Source: Alphaproteobacteria bacterium
GTDB lineage: Bacteria > Pseudomonadota > Alphaproteobacteria > UBA7887
Assembly (NCBI GenBank): GCA_028289725.1
Contig: JANQOH010000221.1
Span: 1-25,468, forward strand
Direction of reading: 5' to 3'
Length of the DNA stretch: 25,468 nt
Shown in pieces: positions 24,513 to 25,468 of this stretch. The notes beneath the pieces are model-generated. The model saw nothing but the letters and a program-made list of their open reading frames with translations. It was not told where the DNA came from and made no database searches. The translations under genes and the position numbers were made by a program. Within the stretch, counting starts at the first letter, position 1. Every line of letters begins with the position of its first letter.

Positions 24513-25468
24513 CTAAGAAGCGGCGGCGGTACGGTCCGTGTCGCGGTTACCCTTATATTCCGGGATCAGCTTCTGCAAACGCAGCCGAACGGCATCATCG
24601 TCTTGGCGGCCGGCAAGCGCCGCAATCGCGTCGATCGCATGGCCCAATGTTTCGACTTCGCCAGCGCGCGGCCGCGCAAGTTTTATACCTCTATGCGGCG
24701 TTTGCACCAGAGGTTCGCCGTCATGAAACATCTCTTCGTACAATTTTTCGCCGGGCCGCAGTCGGGTGAACTTTATTTGGATGTCTTCATCCGGACGGAG
24801 GCCCGCGAGCCGAATCATTTGTTTGGCGAGATCGAGAATGCGCACGGGCTCGCCCATATCGAGCACGTAGATCCCGCCGGCGGGGGCCTTCGTCTCCGGA
24901 TCGAGACCCATCGCGGAGGCCTGCAGCACCAGTTCGACCGCTTCGCGCACGGTCATGAAGTACCGGGTCATGCGTGGGTGGGTCACGGTCAACGGGCCGC
25001 CCCGAGCGAGTTGGCGCTGAAACAGCGGCACCACCGAACCTGTTGAGCCAAGGACATTGCCGAACCGCACGGTCAGAAAGCGCGTTGTATCTTCGCCTGC
25101 GACCCGGTCAAGCGCCTGGCAATAGCTTTCAGCGAGCCGCTTGCTCGCGCCCATCACATTGGTCGGATTGACCGCTTTGTCGGTCGAGATTTGCACGACG
25201 GCGCGGGCGCCGTGCTGGCGTGCCAAGTCGGCGACGTGGCGTGTGCCCTGTACGTTGGTGAGCACGGCCTCGCAGGCGTGCGCCTCTGCGATGGGCACAT
25301 GTTTCAGCGCGGCGGCATGAAACACGAGTTCAGGCCGCGTGCGCCCAAAAGCCGCGTCAAGCGCCGCGACATCACGAATGTTGGCCAGGATGCCTTCGCG
25401 CGCCAGTTCCGGCCAGCTTTCGCTCACTTCGCGATCGATTTGGTACAGGCTGTACTCGCTTGAATCGA
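24513..25468 (-). CDS. CapD/FlaA1-type nucleotide-sugar 4,6-dehydratase, 5' part beyond window edge
   Basis: The frame is open to the right edge, giving 317 visible residues of the catalytic domain; the N-terminal part is outside. Residues just inside the edge (DSSEYSLYQIDREV) are in frame and match the segment after the NAD-binding glycine loop in WbpM/CapD proteins, so the GTG at 25427 is not the true start. The SDR motifs are clear: FHAAALKHVPIAE, then STDKAVNPTNVMGASKRLAE with Met in place of the catalytic Tyr, as in the FlaA1/CapD group, then FGNVLGSTGSVVPLFQRQL and THPRMTRYFMTVREAVELVL. IKFTRLRPGEKLYEEMF follows near the end. These enzymes dehydrate UDP-GlcNAc or a related sugar for capsule, O-antigen or glycan synthesis. 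Whether this copy is the long membrane-bound or short soluble type cannot be seen. Confidence 0.92.
   Translation of the reverse strand, partial: DSSEYSLYQIDREVSESWPELAREGILANIRDVAALDAAFGRTRPELVFHAAALKHVPIAEAHACEAVLTNVQGTRHVADLARQHGARAVVQISTDKAVNPTNVMGASKRLAESYCQALDRVAGEDTTRFLTVRFGNVLGSTGSVVPLFQRQLARGGPLTVTHPRMTRYFMTVREAVELVLQASAMGLDPETKAPAGGIYVLDMGEPVRILDLAKQMIRLAGLRPDEDIQIKFTRLRPGEKLYEEMFHDGEPLVQTPHRGIKLARPRAGEVETLGHAIDAIAALAGRQDDDAVRLRLQKLIPEYKGNRDTDRTAAAS

Noticed and set aside
1..25468. CRISPR arrays, insertion sequences, phage genes, toxin-antitoxin pairs
   Set aside because: No regularly spaced repeats, terminal inverted repeats with transposase, integrase or small paired genes with such motifs were seen.

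Overview
The window looks like ordinary chromosomal DNA from a GC-rich Alphaproteobacterium, probably near Rhodospirillales. That placement is an inference from gene content: a giant NAD-dependent glutamate dehydrogenase, a thioredoxin/TPR chaperone with an intact CGPC site, a ProXp-ala-type editing protein, and the cluster of small genes beside a UbiH-like hydroxylase. No insertion sequence, phage gene, CRISPR array, integrase or rRNA was seen. Coding density is high, and most gaps are under 200 bases.

Layout. 1-1019 (minus) is the N-terminal part of an amidase running off the left edge. It is divergent from a UbiH/COQ6-type FAD hydroxylase (1097-2314, plus). From 5161 down to 2357 is a compact minus-strand group: ProXp-ala-like Ala-tRNA(Pro) deacylase, CnoX/YbbN-like thioredoxin, a LON-substrate-binding-domain protein, a Trm112-like protein and a DUF971 protein. 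A tRNA-Gly(GCC) gene with encoded CCA lies at 5291-5365. It is followed by an uncharacterised conserved 169-residue protein (5446-5955) and a roughly 380-base stretch (5956-6336) with no recognisable gene.

6337-12512 (plus) is a seven-gene operon of the MoxR/Bat type: MoxR AAA+ ATPase, DUF58, a DUF4381-like membrane protein, a VWA protein with an intact MIDAS, a second VWA-like protein with a degraded MIDAS, a TPR protein and a BatD-like protein. Every junction overlaps, five of them by exactly 4 bases. Together they look like an envelope machine in which a MoxR ATPase acts on membrane-anchored VWA proteins. This is the most system-like part of the window. The architecture belongs to a known but poorly understood family, so it is not claimed as new.

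12540-22820 is central metabolism: phosphoenolpyruvate carboxylase (minus), a secreted rhodanese-type sulfurtransferase (minus), the 180-kDa-class NAD-glutamate dehydrogenase (plus) and a UMF1-family MFS permease (plus). PEP carboxylase makes oxaloacetate and the dehydrogenase makes 2-oxoglutarate, so both feed the TCA cycle. 22842-25468 (minus) holds purH and the C-terminal part of a CapD/FlaA1-type nucleotide-sugar 4,6-dehydratase running off the right edge.

I found no convincing undescribed system. The points most worth a second look are the degenerate second VWA protein, the uncharacterised protein at 5446-5955, the unexplained gap at 5956-6336, and a 10-base inverted repeat between ppc and the sulfurtransferase.
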